Under the pieces are notes generated by a model. That model worked only from the letters and a program-made list of their open reading frames with translations, searched no databases and had not been told where the DNA came from. A DNA stretch of 32,664 nucleotides from Saprolegnia diclina VS20. Taxonomy: Eukaryota; Oomycota; Saprolegniomycetes; Saprolegniales; Saprolegniaceae. Shown one piece after another: positions 32,476 to 32,664 of the stretch (position 1 is the first letter of the stretch; every line of letters begins with the position of its first letter). Made by a program: the position numbers and the translations under genes. The stretch covers positions 97,575-130,238 of the forward strand of contig NW_008246108.1 in NCBI RefSeq assembly GCF_000281045.1, given 5' to 3'.

Positions 32476-32664
32476 ATGCGAGGGTTCGTTGCGCTCTTGG
32501 GTGGTCTTGCCGCCGTCGCCGCCGCAGTGCTCGAGCCGTCGGCACAGGACGTACTCCTCGTGCACGACCCGACGTATATCAATGAAGCTGCACCCGAGAT
32601 CTTGCCTGCTGCCAGCACGGATCCACCCGCCCTCGGTGTCGTACGCGACTTGCGCTTGATGGCC
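32476..32664 (+). CDS. secreted protein, 5' end only (runs off right edge)
   Basis: An open frame of 63 codons starts at ATG 32476 and is still open at the window end. The N-terminus MRGFVALLGGLAAVAAAVLE is a textbook signal peptide: one basic residue, then a hydrophobic Ala/Leu/Val core and a likely cleavage site near residues 17-24. The mature part begins acidic and Pro/Ala-rich (DVLLVHDPTYINEAAPEILP), with no recognisable domain yet. A core promoter-like element sits immediately upstream. The mature protein cannot be identified from this fragment. Confidence 0.65.
   Translation, partial: MRGFVALLGGLAAVAAAVLEPSAQDVLLVHDPTYINEAAPEILPAASTDPPALGVVRDLRLMA

Overview
The window looks like nuclear DNA of an oomycete, most likely a saprolegnialean water mould. 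The signs are GC-rich coding sequence, dense genes with many very short introns (mostly 38-63 bp), CCAAT boxes close to starts, oomycete-type initiator sequences, and a mix of conserved eukaryotic genes with lineage-specific repeat proteins. All gene models were spliced by hand. Exon ends were accepted only where splice sites, reading phase and protein similarity agreed. No database search was possible, so family names rest on motif recognition.

Left part (1-10 kb): a small PH-like protein (+), an intronless helical-repeat protein (+), a six-exon RUS/DUF647 family gene (-), and a 16-exon monofunctional formate-tetrahydrofolate ligase (+). RUS and the ligase diverge from a 1.2-kb spacer.

Centre (10.6-20.6 kb): three tandem minus-strand genes encode multi-domain proteins made of Tudor-like (SH3-like barrel) modules. 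They are 1018, 749 and 691 residues long and are called TUD-A, TUD-B and TUD-C here. Their introns follow the same phase order, so they are tandem duplicates of one ancestor that diverged by intron loss or gain and by loss of one module in TUD-C. This is the least familiar and most interesting system in the window.

Right part (20.8-32.7 kb): two ankyrin-repeat genes with about one repeat per exon flank an intronless F-box/RCC1-like gene. Then come V-type H+-ATPase subunit B, an SS18-like (SSXT) protein with two identical-spacing Cys/His motifs, and the start of a secreted-protein gene running off the right edge. Eight consecutive genes from 10.6 to 30.7 kb are on the minus strand.

I found no rRNA, tRNA, CRISPR array or intact mobile element. 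Several spacers of 0.4-2 kb hold only short, unconvincing open frames. There is no evidence that the genes form a shared pathway beyond the tandem Tudor family and the two related ankyrin genes.
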